This document shows, piece after piece, positions 53,128-61,267 of a stretch of 64,000 nucleotides of DNA. Each line of letters begins with the position of its first letter. The first letter of the stretch is position 1. The stretch covers positions 1 to 64,000 of the forward strand of contig CAVZNF010000002.1 of the NCBI GenBank assembly GCA_963776565.1, given 5' to 3'. The notes under the pieces were generated by a model that saw only the letters and a program-made list of their open reading frames with translations, was not told the DNA's origin and did not search any database. The translations under genes and the position numbers were made by a program. The stretch comes from GMQP-bins7 sp963776565. GTDB lineage: Bacteria; Actinomycetota; Thermoleophilia; Gaiellales; Gaiellaceae.

Positions 53128-53697
53128 CTAACCCAGGTAGGCGTCGAGCGCGTCGCTCGCGGCTTCGAGGTCCATAGCCGTGGGAAATGGTTCGATCGCG
53201 CTCTGTCCCGCGCGAGCGGCGAGAGTGGCGAGCTGCTGGCTCACGCTCGCGGCGAGGCTCGCGTAGAGCACGCGGTAGGCCGGGTTCGAGACCGACGCAG
53301 CAGCCGTCTGATACGCGCCGAGCAGCGCTCGCAGGACACCAGTTCCGGTCGCGACGATCTCCTTCTCGCTGCGGAACGTGGCAGCGGGCCACTGGAAGTC
53401 GAAGTCCTCCGGCGCCGGCGCGACATCCCCCGCGCCGCGGAGGAGGTCCGAGAGCGCCTTCACATGCTGACCCGCAGCCGACCGTCCTCGTTTCAGGGTC
53501 GCGGTCTGTGTTGCAGAGACGACCTTCGCCTCGAGCGCCTTGGTGTAGAAGTCCTTCACGAGGAACTCGGTCGAGGCACCGAAATTCGCAAACGCCAGCT
53601 CGTCCTCGGTTGCGGCGGACGCAGTTGCTACCCAGGGCGCGCCGAGCGCCAGCGCGCCGACTCCGAGCGAGCCCCCGACGAACGCACGCCGGTTCAT
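53128..53697 (-). CDS. Tat-exported ferritin-like protein
   Basis: 189 residues from the ATG at 53697. The N-terminus has the twin-Arg motif MNRRAFVGGSLGVGALALGA followed by a hydrophobic stretch and APWVATASA. The mature part is all helix: ELAFANFGASTEFLVKDFYT, GQHVKALSDLLRGAGDVAP, LRALLGAYQTAAASVSNPAY and LATLAARAGQSAIEPFPT, like DUF4439/ferritin-like proteins of actinobacteria. Only some of the Glu/His iron ligands are recognisable. It is the first gene of the mod operon, an unusual partner for molybdate uptake. Confidence 0.78.
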   Translation of the reverse strand: MNRRAFVGGSLGVGALALGAPWVATASAATEDELAFANFGASTEFLVKDFYTKALEAKVVSATQTATLKRGRSAAGQHVKALSDLLRGAGDVAPAPEDFDFQWPAATFRSEKEIVATGTGVLRALLGAYQTAAASVSNPAYRVLYASLAASVSQQLATLAARAGQSAIEPFPTAMDLEAASDALDAYLG

Positions 53698-53760
53698 ACG
53701 ACTTCCCACCTTCGACGCTCCTCTCGACGACCGCAGTCCGCCGCCTGCCGGCGGGCTACG

Positions 53761-53775
53761 CTACCACAGCGGTAG
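53761..53775. promoter_or_regulatory. Inverted repeat in ferritin/mop divergent promoter
   Basis: CTACC-ACAGC-GGTAG, a perfect 5-5-5 inverted repeat, lies 28 bases before the mop start and 64 bases before the ferritin-like gene start. It is a candidate site for the PadR-like domain encoded at 54003. A preceding CTACG hints at a second half-site. Confidence 0.55.
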
Positions 53776-53802
53776 TTACTTTTCGACTACTAGGAGGAAC
53801 GC

Positions 53803-54006
53803 ATGCAGATCAGCGCCCGGAACAAGCTCGAAGGCACGGTCACCTCGATCAAGCTCGGCGGCGTCATGGCCGAAGTCGTCATCCGGGTCGGTGAGAACGA
53901 GATCGTCTCCGTCGTAACACGGACGAGCGTCGAAGAGCTCGGGCTGGCGGAAGGCGACTCCGTGACTGCGATCATCAAGTCGACCGAGGTCATGCTCGCC
54001 CGATGA
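53803..54006 (+). CDS. mop: Molbindin (Mop/TOBE) molybdate-binding protein
   Basis: 67 residues, the standard single Mop domain: MQISARNKLEGTVTSIKLGG, VMAEVVIRVGENEIVSVVTR and TSVEELGLAEGDSVTAIIKS, ending STEVMLAR. It stores or buffers molybdate as a hexamer. AGGAGGAAC precedes the ATG. Its TGA overlaps the next gene's ATG as ATGA, so the two are tightly coupled. Confidence 0.94.
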   Translation: MQISARNKLEGTVTSIKLGGVMAEVVIRVGENEIVSVVTRTSVEELGLAEGDSVTAIIKSTEVMLAR

Positions 54007-55040
54007 GTCGAACTCCGCGGACCGAGCCGTCGCTCCCGGAGTGGGCGACGCTCGGCCTGCTCTGCGAGGCGCCGACCCACGGGTGGGCGATCGCCGAAGC
54101 ACTTGCGCCGGCGGGAGACATCGGGAGCGTCTACTCGTGCACGCGACCGCTCGTGTACAAGGCCTTGCGCCAGCTTCAGAGCGATGGACTAGCAGAGGTC
54201 AGGGGCACGACGACGAGCGATGCAGGTCCGGCACGGACCATCCTCGGTGCCACACGACGAGGTCGGGCGAGGTTCAACCGGTGGCGCAGCACTCCTGCGC
54301 CACATGTGCGGGATCTCCGATCGGAGCTCATGCTGAAGCTCCTGTTCCTCGACCGTGCCGGCCTCGACCCGACAGCGCTTCTTCTCGGCCAGCAAGCAGT
54401 TCTCGTGCGCACGGAAGCGGCACTCGAGGAGCAGCTGAAGTCTGCAACAGGCTTCCCCCGAACGCTGAGTCTCTGGCGGCTCTCGGTTGGCCGTGCAGCA
54501 CTTTCATTCGTGGAGGGCCTGCTCGACAGTCGCGTCGTCGAACCGATCGTCTATCGCCCGATCGGGTACGTCAGCTCGCCGCACACCGAGCTGAACGGGA
54601 TGCCGCTGCAACCAATCGCCGACACGAGCGGCACGTCGACGATCGAGGTCTCGAGTCCGCACAGTGGATGCCTCGCGGATCTCGACGGCTTCTCCCACGT
54701 ATGGGTCATCGCCCACCTCGACGAGGTCGTGGGCTGGGATTCAACGGTGCGCACATTTCTCGACAACGAACAGCATGGGACGTTCGCGACGCGCTCGCCG
54801 CGACGTCCGAATCCGGTCGGACTCTCGCTCGCTCGTATCGTCAGCGTGACGTCCGCCCGAGTCGTCGTGGAAGGGTTGGACCTCCTCGACGGAACGCCGG
54901 TTCTCGATCTCAAGCCCTTCGTTCCGTTGTTCGACACCGCCTCCGATGACGTTCAGATCGGTTGGTTCGAACTCCACGCCGACGGCGTCTTTACGCGCAC
55001 ATCGGACGACCGCTTCGCGCTCCGCAGCCGCCGGGCGTGA
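54003..55040 (+). CDS. PadR-like winged helix fused to TrmO (TsaA) domain
   Basis: 345 residues, intact. Residues 10-180 are PadR-like: EWATLGLLCEAPTHGWAIAE, YSCTRPLVYKALRQLQSDGL, GPARTILGATRRGRARFNRW, and a helical tail (LMLKLLFLDRAGLDPTALLL) like PadR/Vir C-terminal arms. Residues 182-335 are a TrmO/YaeB domain: YRPIGYVSSPHTELNGMPLQ, FSHVWVIAHLDEVVGWD, GTFATRSPRRPNPVGLSLAR (the family's SAM-site signature) and LDGTPVLDLKPFVPLFD. TrmO methylates N6-threonylcarbamoyladenosine in tRNA; fusion to a regulator and coupling to mop suggest a different, perhaps SAM- or pterin-sensing, role (inference). Confidence 0.88.
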   Translation: MSRTPRTEPSLPEWATLGLLCEAPTHGWAIAEALAPAGDIGSVYSCTRPLVYKALRQLQSDGLAEVRGTTTSDAGPARTILGATRRGRARFNRWRSTPAPHVRDLRSELMLKLLFLDRAGLDPTALLLGQQAVLVRTEAALEEQLKSATGFPRTLSLWRLSVGRAALSFVEGLLDSRVVEPIVYRPIGYVSSPHTELNGMPLQPIADTSGTSTIEVSSPHSGCLADLDGFSHVWVIAHLDEVVGWDSTVRTFLDNEQHGTFATRSPRRPNPVGLSLARIVSVTSARVVVEGLDLLDGTPVLDLKPFVPLFDTASDDVQIGWFELHADGVFTRTSDDRFALRSRRA

Positions 55041-55065
55041 CTGGCTCCGCGGAGCGTGCTGGGCG

Positions 55066-55449
55066 TTAAGGGCTCGCCGGGGCGGGCAACCCGCAGAAGC
55101 GCTCTCCGTCGCTCGCGAGGCAGACCAAACCCGCCAGGCGCTCCTCGTCGAGGACGATCATTCGCCCGTTGGGCTTGTAGTCGAGGCGCGCGAGAGCTTC
55201 CGACGCGGGCATGTCCGCAGTAACGGTCACTGGCGAGTCGTCGACAAAGGTGAGCGCCAACTCCTCGGGATCCGCCTCGGCCGGGATTGCCGTCACTGCG
55301 CCGCGGAAGCGATCACCCTCCACGAGGAGAAGCATCTTCACACTGGCCTTCTCGAACGCCTTCCGCGCATCGGAGACGGTTACGTCCGCAGGGAGCGTCT
55401 TCGGTCGGCGCACCATTACGTCGGAGACGGTGCTCTCGGGTTTCGTCAT
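55066..55449 (-). CDS. CBS-domain pair protein
   Basis: 127 residues from the ATG at 55449 (MTKPESTVSDVMVRRPKTLP). Two CBS motifs: SDVMVRRPKTLPADVTVSDA with KMLLLVEGDRFRGAVTAIPA, then VDDSPVTVTADMPASEALAR with RMIVLDEERLAGLVCLASDG. Stand-alone CBS pairs bind adenine nucleotides. An upstream in-frame extension to 55530 lacks homology. It is convergent with the PadR-TrmO gene, 25 bases apart. Confidence 0.85.
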   Translation of the reverse strand: MTKPESTVSDVMVRRPKTLPADVTVSDARKAFEKASVKMLLLVEGDRFRGAVTAIPAEADPEELALTFVDDSPVTVTADMPASEALARLDYKPNGRMIVLDEERLAGLVCLASDGERFCGLPAPASP

Positions 55450-55573
55450 CGCTGGGGAGCCATAGTAGTGCTCTCTCTGAGCATCAGTCCGCACACACGC
55501 GGGACCTGGACATCTTGTCGCGCCGGCCACACCTGCTGGCTCCCGTCAGCTCGTGCGAACCAGGACGCGGGGT

Positions 55574-56383
55574 TTACTCGGCCATGTCCCACGCGATGGC
55601 GCCAGCACCCGGCTGAGCACGCCATGCCGAGCACGTGCGACAACGGAGTTCGACGTCGTGCGACGAAAGAACATCGCCGCCGGCTGTCGTGACGTGTTCG
55701 AAACGAACGTTCTCGACCGAGCCGCAATCGACGCAGCGGCCGCCGTCTCTGCGCCATACGCCGAGCCGGACCGACTCCGGGATCGACTCGCTTGCCGTCG
55801 CCGATCCAGCCGTACCGAACACAGCTTCACGCGCTTCCTCGAGCAGATGACGCTGCAAGCTCCCGATCAAATTGGCGTCGTGAATCGCGCTCGCGACCTC
55901 GTGAGCGTTGAGCTTCGCGTCATCCCACCAGAATCGGTCGCGATACCACCACCACTGACGGCCATTCTTGTGGAAGACCAGCCTAGGCGCCGCTCTCTGA
56001 GTCGAAGACATCTGCGCAAATCGGTCACGGGAAACATCGACATAGTGCTGCGAGGAGTGGAGTCGGAAGATGACCACCGTCCGGCGCCGAGTTTCCACCT
56101 CGCGGAGCTTCTCCTCGAGACGCTTCAATCGCTCTCTCCTTCGGCGGAGCTCCTCGCGCTTCGCGTTGATGTGAGAGCCGAGCGCCTGTATCTCGCTCGC
56201 GCCGCCGGGGCGGTCGCTCGGCTCCATGCCGCGCAAGATCCGGGTGGCTAGACGTACCTCAGCCAACAGCTCGAGCACTTCGATCCTCCCCCTTGCCACA
56301 CGCCGCCGATGCTTGTCTGCCTTCTTGGCGTCGATGACCACATCGAGCTGTTCGACGAATGCCGTCGTATCCTCGACAACCAT
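55574..56383 (-). CDS. HNH-like nuclease-fold protein with coiled coil
   Basis: 269 residues, intact. An N-terminal helical part includes a coiled coil (INAKREELRRRRERLKRLEE). The middle has VFHKNGRQWWWYRDRFWWDD, unusually rich in Trp. The C-terminus resembles HNH: ESVRLGVWRRDGGRCVDCGS (first CxxC), VRFEHVTTAGGDVLSSHDVE and LRCRTCSAW (second CxxC). The central DH of the DHxxP loop is EH here, so metal binding may differ from active HNH enzymes. Neighbours give no system context. Confidence 0.72.
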   Translation of the reverse strand: MVVEDTTAFVEQLDVVIDAKKADKHRRRVARGRIEVLELLAEVRLATRILRGMEPSDRPGGASEIQALGSHINAKREELRRRRERLKRLEEKLREVETRRRTVVIFRLHSSQHYVDVSRDRFAQMSSTQRAAPRLVFHKNGRQWWWYRDRFWWDDAKLNAHEVASAIHDANLIGSLQRHLLEEAREAVFGTAGSATASESIPESVRLGVWRRDGGRCVDCGSVENVRFEHVTTAGGDVLSSHDVELRCRTCSAWRAQPGAGAIAWDMAE

Positions 56384-56599
56384 CAGTCGTCAAGACTACG
56401 CCTCGGCGGAAACCCGGCGCACGACGTGTCGATTACTCACCAAGCATGGTCAGCGCAGCTCGCATGACCATTCGACAAGCGCAGCGATGCCGGCCCAGGG
56501 TTCCCACGCAGAAGCGCAAAGGAGCGGATCGACCTCAGCTAGACCGCGGCAGGCGAGCCGCTTGTGGACAGCGCCCGCACTCCGTAGGATCGGCGAGCC

Positions 56600-57289
56600 G
56601 TGCGCCTCGTCCTCCCCCTCCTAGCTGCACTTGTCTTGACCGTACCCGTCGCGTGCGGCGGCGGGGATGACACGGCGAGTGGCACAACGACGGTCGAGCA
56701 AGCTCCGCTCACGCTCTCGCAGCGCCTCGTCACGGCGGCGGATGCGCCCGGCTCGAAGCCCGACCCGGTCGAGCAGGGTGGGACAACGGTGAAGTTCGAC
56801 GAGTTCATCCAGGCACTCAGCGACCTCGCGATCGGTGCGGACACGAAGGAGATGACCACGGTCTTCAAGGAGGCCGGCTTCGAAGGGGCGGGTTCGGGGA
56901 CCCGCTTCTTCGGAGCGACGCATACCCGTACGGAGCCTCATGTCTCCAGCTCCGTCGTTCAGCTTCAATCCGAGGAAGGGGCGACGAGCGCTCTGGACTG
57001 GCTCGAAACCGACACCATGAAGCCATGTCCCATGAGCTGCGCCGTGCAGCGGAGCACGTTCGATGTCGATGACATTCCCGGTGCGCGAGGCGTCCACCGA
57101 AGCGCGACCGCTGACGACATCGCGAGAGTCGGAACGCCAGACGAACGACCTTTCGACAGCTACTGGGTGGGCTTCACCGACGGTTCGTTCGTCTACACGG
57201 TGGATTTGCACGGACCGCCAGGGTCGGTCACCGAGGAGCAGGCTCTGAAGATCGCGCAGGCTCACTACGAACGGCTCAAAGGCAACTAG
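56600..57289 (+). CDS. Predicted lipoprotein of unknown function
   Basis: 229 residues, intact. The GTG at 56600 starts MRLVLPLLAALVLTVPVACG, with the lipidation Cys at residue 19 (VPVAC), then a GGGDDTASGTTT linker. The mature domain contains TLSQRLVTAADAPGSKPDPV and GSFVYTVDLHGPPGSVTEEQ. The EEQALKIAQAHYERLKG ending is reminiscent of PASTA-free DUF7373-like actinobacterial lipoproteins. No function is assignable. It is convergent with the DsbA-like gene, stop codons four bases apart. Confidence 0.8.
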   Translation: MRLVLPLLAALVLTVPVACGGGDDTASGTTTVEQAPLTLSQRLVTAADAPGSKPDPVEQGGTTVKFDEFIQALSDLAIGADTKEMTTVFKEAGFEGAGSGTRFFGATHTRTEPHVSSSVVQLQSEEGATSALDWLETDTMKPCPMSCAVQRSTFDVDDIPGARGVHRSATADDIARVGTPDERPFDSYWVGFTDGSFVYTVDLHGPPGSVTEEQALKIAQAHYERLKGN

Positions 57290-57293
57290 CGCC

Positions 57294-58169
57294 TCACGAG
57301 CGACGAGTCCAAACGGCATCGCTGCCCACCGCGGCTCGAACCGCCTTACCGTCGGAGACCAGCGCGGACAGCGAAGCCGCCGCGGCTTTCGGATCGGGCA
57401 CGGGATCGGAGCCCTCGGCGAGAAGGAGCGCGACCTCGGCCGTCGTGAGCCCACCGGGGAAGAACTCGAGAAGTGGCTCCGGTGAGTCTGGAGGCGGCAC
57501 GCGCTCGAGCTCGGGGGCGAAGTTCGCAAGAACGGTGTCATAGGAGAGGAGTGGCTGCCAGCCTCCCGCAACCACTGACTGCTCCCCGCGACGGAACACC
57601 ACCGATGGCGCGGTGAACCGCACCTGCCCGTCAGCGGAGGCCGTCTTCTCCTGAGCATGCGCAGGTGTGCCGGCAGCCGAGCGCGTCTCGGCGAGCTGCC
57701 GCTCGTACTCGGCGACGACCGCGTCGTCGTCGAGCATCGCGGCGATCCGATCGGCATCCGCGTTCGCCACAGCGCGAAGCGCCTCGCGGATGCTCTCCGC
57801 GTCATCGAGGTAGACCGAGCCCGTGAAGTTGGCGATCTGGAGCGCGCGGAGCACTACCCACTCGCTTCCAGGCTCCAGCAGACCGGCCGCAACGACCGCG
57901 CGGCATCCTCGACCGGTTCCGCTCGGGCGCGACTTTGCCTCGGTCCCGAACGGCATTCCGTAGCGCTCCTCGTAGACCCGCCAGCGCGCGAGCGCGCGCT
58001 CGGGGTCGTACGTGCGCACCGCTGCCTCGTTCGCCTCCTCGCGTAGCCCGATCATCACGAGCCGCCAGGAGAGCTGGGCGCGAAAGCGCCACTCGAGCAC
58101 CCGCAGAGCGGGGTTCGCCGAGTACGCCCACGGGCAACCGGCATCGGTGTAGAGCGTGGCCTCAATCAC
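57294..58169 (-). CDS. DsbA-family thioredoxin-fold oxidoreductase (FrnE-like)
   Basis: 291 residues from the GTG at 58169. Residues 1-20 read IEATLYTDAGCPWAYSANPA. The active site is a single Cys in DAGCPWAYS (CPWA, lacking the second Cys of CxxC), as in FrnE/HCCA-isomerase-like proteins. VLRALQIANFTGSVYLDDAE and TAPSVVFRRGEQSVVAGGWQ (cis-Pro region) complete the fold. A C-terminal part of about 60 residues with LEFFPGGLTTAEVALLLAEG is like a small helical add-on. The role could be an isomerase or 2-hydroxychromene-type transferase. Confidence 0.83.
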   Translation of the reverse strand: MIEATLYTDAGCPWAYSANPALRVLEWRFRAQLSWRLVMIGLREEANEAAVRTYDPERALARWRVYEERYGMPFGTEAKSRPSGTGRGCRAVVAAGLLEPGSEWVVLRALQIANFTGSVYLDDAESIREALRAVANADADRIAAMLDDDAVVAEYERQLAETRSAAGTPAHAQEKTASADGQVRFTAPSVVFRRGEQSVVAGGWQPLLSYDTVLANFAPELERVPPPDSPEPLLEFFPGGLTTAEVALLLAEGSDPVPDPKAAAASLSALVSDGKAVRAAVGSDAVWTRRS

Positions 58170-58336
58170 TGGTACCCGCGCGATGGTAGTCACGAGCAGA
58201 GGTGGTACCCTCCGCCTGCCCGGTCGCGCTAGGTGGGGAGGCAGCGGTTCCCTGAACCCGAAATCCGCTCCATGCGGGGCCGAACGCCGTCCGAGGGACG
58301 GTTCGTCGGGACAGGGTCTGCGCACGCGGCGTTGAC

Positions 58337-58433
58337 GATCGGGTCCCGCGCACTGGGAGCGTCCGAACCGCGTCAGGTCCGGAAGGAAGCAGCGCTAAGG
58401 ACTCCCTCTCAGGTGCCGCGGCTCCGCCCGATC
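58337..58433 (+). ncRNA. ffs: Bacterial small SRP RNA (4.5S)
   Basis: A 97-base hairpin. The ends GATCGGG and CCCGATC pair. The apical domain carries CAGGTCCGGAAGGAAGCAGC followed by GCTAAGG, the universally conserved Ffh-binding loops (GGTC-CGGAAGGAAG-CAGC). It is directly upstream of dnaX, the usual actinobacterial position. Confidence 0.95.
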
Positions 58434-58523
58434 CGAGCAGGCGACGCAGGTACCTCCGGTGATGCCGATCTCGAAGGCGGAGCGCGTGGCCGGGCATTGA
58501 CCCCACCTGATTGAATCCAGCAG

Positions 58524-60137
58524 GTGACGGCCCTTTACCGGAAGTACCGCCCGCAGGGCTTCGACGAGGTCGTCGGGCAGGAGGCGGTCGTCCGCACGTT
58601 GCAGAACGCGATCGAACACGACCAGGTACGCCAGGCCTATCTGTTCGCTGGTCCGCGCGGAACGGGCAAGACCTCCATGGCGCGGATCCTCGCGAAGGCC
58701 CTGAACTGCGCCGGGACGCCAGGGCCGTCTCCGTCCCCGGACAAGACGTGCCCGGTCTGCCTTGCGATCGCGAACGGCACGTCGCTCGACGTGGTCGAGA
58801 TGGACGCCGCGTCGCAACGCGGAATCGACGACATCCGCGAGCTCAGGGAACGAGTCGTGCTCCAGCCCGTCCAGGGCCGCTTCAAGGTCTACATCGTCGA
58901 CGAGGCGCACCAGCTGACGCGCGAGGCGTGGAACGCGTTGCTCAAGCTCATCGAGGAGCCTCCGCCACACCTGCTGTTCGTGTTCTGCACGACGGATCTC
59001 GTCAGCGTGATCCCCACAGTGCGCTCGCGCTGCCAGACGTTCGTCTTCCAGCGACCTCGACTGCCCGAGGTCGTGACACTCCTGCGCCGCGTCGCAGAAG
59101 GCGAGGGCATCCAGGCACAGGACTCGGCTCTCTCGCTCATCGCGCGGACCGCCGGCGGCTCGTTTCGCGACGCGGTCTCGACGCTCGACCAGCTCGCCGC
59201 GGCGACGAACAGCTCGGTCGATGCGCAGTCCGTCCTCCAGCTCGTCGGCGCGGTCGACGAGGAGTCGCTGCTGCGGCTGTGCGACATGGTCGTCGATCGC
59301 GACACGGCCGGAGCGCTCCTCTTCCTCGAGGAGCTCGCGGAGCAGGGACAGGATCTCGGTCGTGTCGTCCACGACCTGCTCGAGCACCTGCGCGAGCTGC
59401 TGCTCGTCCAGCACATGGGCTACGTGCCCGAGTCGTTCCCCGTCACCGAGGAGACGAAGGAGCGCCTGCGCGAGCAGGCCAACCAGATTCCCGAGCCGAC
59501 GGTACTGCGACTCATCGACCTGCTCGCCGTCGCGGTCGACGACATCCGCCAGGGTGCCGATCCGCGGTTGCCGCTCGAGATCGCTCTCGTGAAGGTGACG
59601 CGGCCCGCCTCAGATCTCTCGCGCGAGTCGCTCGCACATCGCGTGGAGCTGCTCGAGTCGCGTGCGCCAAACGCGACGATGCACCCGACGCCAGCCACGT
59701 CCTCCGAGCCGCCGCGGGAGCCCGAACTCGTCGAGCCGACGCCGAATGACGCGCCTGGAGCTCCTCAGGTCGAGCTCGAGCAGGTCACGGAGGCGTGGGA
59801 CAGGGGCATCATCGACGCCGTTCGCGAGCGCTCGATCCCGGTTGCGAGCCTGCTCACCGAGGCAACGCCGACCGGCCTCGCGGACGACACGCTCACGCTC
59901 GAGTTCCCGGCGGGCGCCGACTTCCATCGTCGCCAGGTCGCCGAGCCGCAGAACATCGGACTCCTGCGCGACGCGCTCTACGAGGTGACCGGGCGCAAGC
60001 TGTCGGTCGTCCTCGAGTCGGGCGACGCCGAGGACGACGTCGTCGTCGGCAATGACGATCCGCTCTCCGAGGAGGACGTGTTCTCGCTGCTCAAGGAGAC
60101 TTTCAATGCCGAAGAGGTGAAGGAGCCGACCGAATGA
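58524..60137 (+). CDS. dnaX: DNA polymerase III gamma/tau subunit DnaX
   Basis: 537 residues, intact, GTG start at 58524 (TALYRKYRPQGFDEVVGQEA). Clamp-loader AAA+ landmarks: Walker A AYLFAGPRGTGKTSMARILA, the zinc cluster region ALNCAGTPGPSPSPDKTCPVC, Walker B KVYIVDEAHQLTREAWNALL, sensor 1 FVFCTTDLVSVIPTVRSRCQ and SRC. The C-terminal third is acidic with a short domain III-V region (about 400-530). At 537 residues it is short for tau and long for gamma. Its TGA overlaps ybaB as ATGA. Confidence 0.96.
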   Translation: MTALYRKYRPQGFDEVVGQEAVVRTLQNAIEHDQVRQAYLFAGPRGTGKTSMARILAKALNCAGTPGPSPSPDKTCPVCLAIANGTSLDVVEMDAASQRGIDDIRELRERVVLQPVQGRFKVYIVDEAHQLTREAWNALLKLIEEPPPHLLFVFCTTDLVSVIPTVRSRCQTFVFQRPRLPEVVTLLRRVAEGEGIQAQDSALSLIARTAGGSFRDAVSTLDQLAAATNSSVDAQSVLQLVGAVDEESLLRLCDMVVDRDTAGALLFLEELAEQGQDLGRVVHDLLEHLRELLLVQHMGYVPESFPVTEETKERLREQANQIPEPTVLRLIDLLAVAVDDIRQGADPRLPLEIALVKVTRPASDLSRESLAHRVELLESRAPNATMHPTPATSSEPPREPELVEPTPNDAPGAPQVELEQVTEAWDRGIIDAVRERSIPVASLLTEATPTGLADDTLTLEFPAGADFHRRQVAEPQNIGLLRDALYEVTGRKLSVVLESGDAEDDVVVGNDDPLSEEDVFSLLKETFNAEEVKEPTE

Positions 60138-60466
60138 ACTTCGACATGAACAAGATGCTGCAGGAGGCCCAGCGTATGCAGGCCGAGCTCCAGAAGGCGC
60201 AGGAGGAGGCCGCGGGCGAGATCGTCGAGGCCTCGGCCGGCGGCGGGATGGTCACCGTGAAGGCGAACGGAGCGGGCGAAGTGGTCTCGATCACGATCGA
60301 CCCGCGCGCGATCGACCCCGACGACCCGGAGCTGCTCGCCGACCTGGTGCTCGCGGCCGTCAACGAGGCGCTGCGCTCGGCGCGCGGGCTGATGGAGGCG
60401 AAGATGTCGGGGCTGATGCCCGGAAGCGGCCTCGGCGATCTCGGCGGCTTGCTGCCCGGCTCATAG
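60134..60466 (+). CDS. ybaB: YbaB/EbfC nucleoid-associated protein
   Basis: 110 residues. MNKMLQEAQRMQAELQKAQE is the N-terminal coiled-coil arm; VKANGAGEVVSITIDPRAID and LVLAAVNEALRSARGLMEAK match the core. It ends with a Gly/Leu-rich tail (SGLGDLGGLLPGS). It binds DNA and is classically located between dnaX and recR, as here. Confidence 0.95.
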   Translation: MNFDMNKMLQEAQRMQAELQKAQEEAAGEIVEASAGGGMVTVKANGAGEVVSITIDPRAIDPDDPELLADLVLAAVNEALRSARGLMEAKMSGLMPGSGLGDLGGLLPGS

Positions 60467-60514
60467 CCGCCTCACGAACGAAGCGTGTCCGAAAGGGACG
60501 GCTAGGCTCTCGCC

Positions 60515-61105
60515 GTGCTGAGCCCGGCCGTCGAGAACCTCGTCACCCAGCTCACGAAGCTCCCCGGCATCGGGAGGCGCACGGCTCAACGGCTTGCGTT
60601 TCACATCCTCTCGACGCAACCCGACGATGCCCTCGAGCTCTCCCGCGCGATCGAGGACGTCAAGGCGCGCGTCCGCTTCTGCAGAGAGTGCGGGAACCTC
60701 ACCGAGGAGGAGCTCTGCGCCGTCTGCGCGGATGCGCGGCGAGACCGAACCGTCATCTGCGTCGTCGAGCAGCCGGTCGACGTCGTCTCGGTCGAGCGCA
60801 CGGGTGAGTACCGCGGGCTCTACCACGTGCTGGGAGGCGCGCTCTCGCCGCTCGACGGGGTCGAGCCGGGTGACCTGCGGATCGACGGACTGCTCGCCCG
60901 CGTCGAACGGAACGGGGTGACTGAGGTGGTCCTCGCGACGAATCCGACGATGACCGGCGAGGCGACGGCCGCGTATCTCGCCGACCGGCTCCGCGAGACG
61001 GTGCAGGTCACACGACTCGCGAGCGGCCTCCCGGTGGGCGGCGACCTGGAGTACGCCGACGAAGTGACGCTCGGCCGCGCACTGGCCGGCCGCCGCGCCA
61101 TGTGA
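60515..61105 (+). CDS. recR: Recombination protein RecR
   Basis: 196 residues, intact, GTG start. LTKLPGIGRRTAQRLAFHIL is the HhH region, FCRECGNLTEEELCAVCADA the C4 zinc finger, VICVVEQPVDVVSVERTGEY and YHVLGGALSPLDGVEPGDLR the Toprim core, and ASGLPVGGDLEYADEVTLGR the C-terminus. It works with RecO/RecF in gap repair. Confidence 0.97.
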   Translation: MLSPAVENLVTQLTKLPGIGRRTAQRLAFHILSTQPDDALELSRAIEDVKARVRFCRECGNLTEEELCAVCADARRDRTVICVVEQPVDVVSVERTGEYRGLYHVLGGALSPLDGVEPGDLRIDGLLARVERNGVTEVVLATNPTMTGEATAAYLADRLRETVQVTRLASGLPVGGDLEYADEVTLGRALAGRRAM

Positions 61106-61189
61106 CGTCCACACGTTTCGTTCGCAAATTGCGTCTTTCTCGCGGCGGAGGGGGTTGCATCCGGTGAACGGGCCTCCTAGATTGCACCC

Positions 61190-61233
61190 ACTGAACCGGC
61201 GGGCCTTCGGGTCAGTCGGTTCAGTGTTTTTTT
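61190..61233. terminator. Intrinsic terminator after recR
   Basis: ACTGAACCG and its exact complement CGGTTCAGT form a 9-base stem enclosing a GGCC-TTCG-GGTC tetraloop hairpin, followed by GTTTTTTT. It is the clearest rho-independent terminator in the window and separates recR from asd. Confidence 0.93.
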
Positions 61234-61267
61234 GGGCTCTTTCTCGTCGCTTTCGTACACTGCGGCG

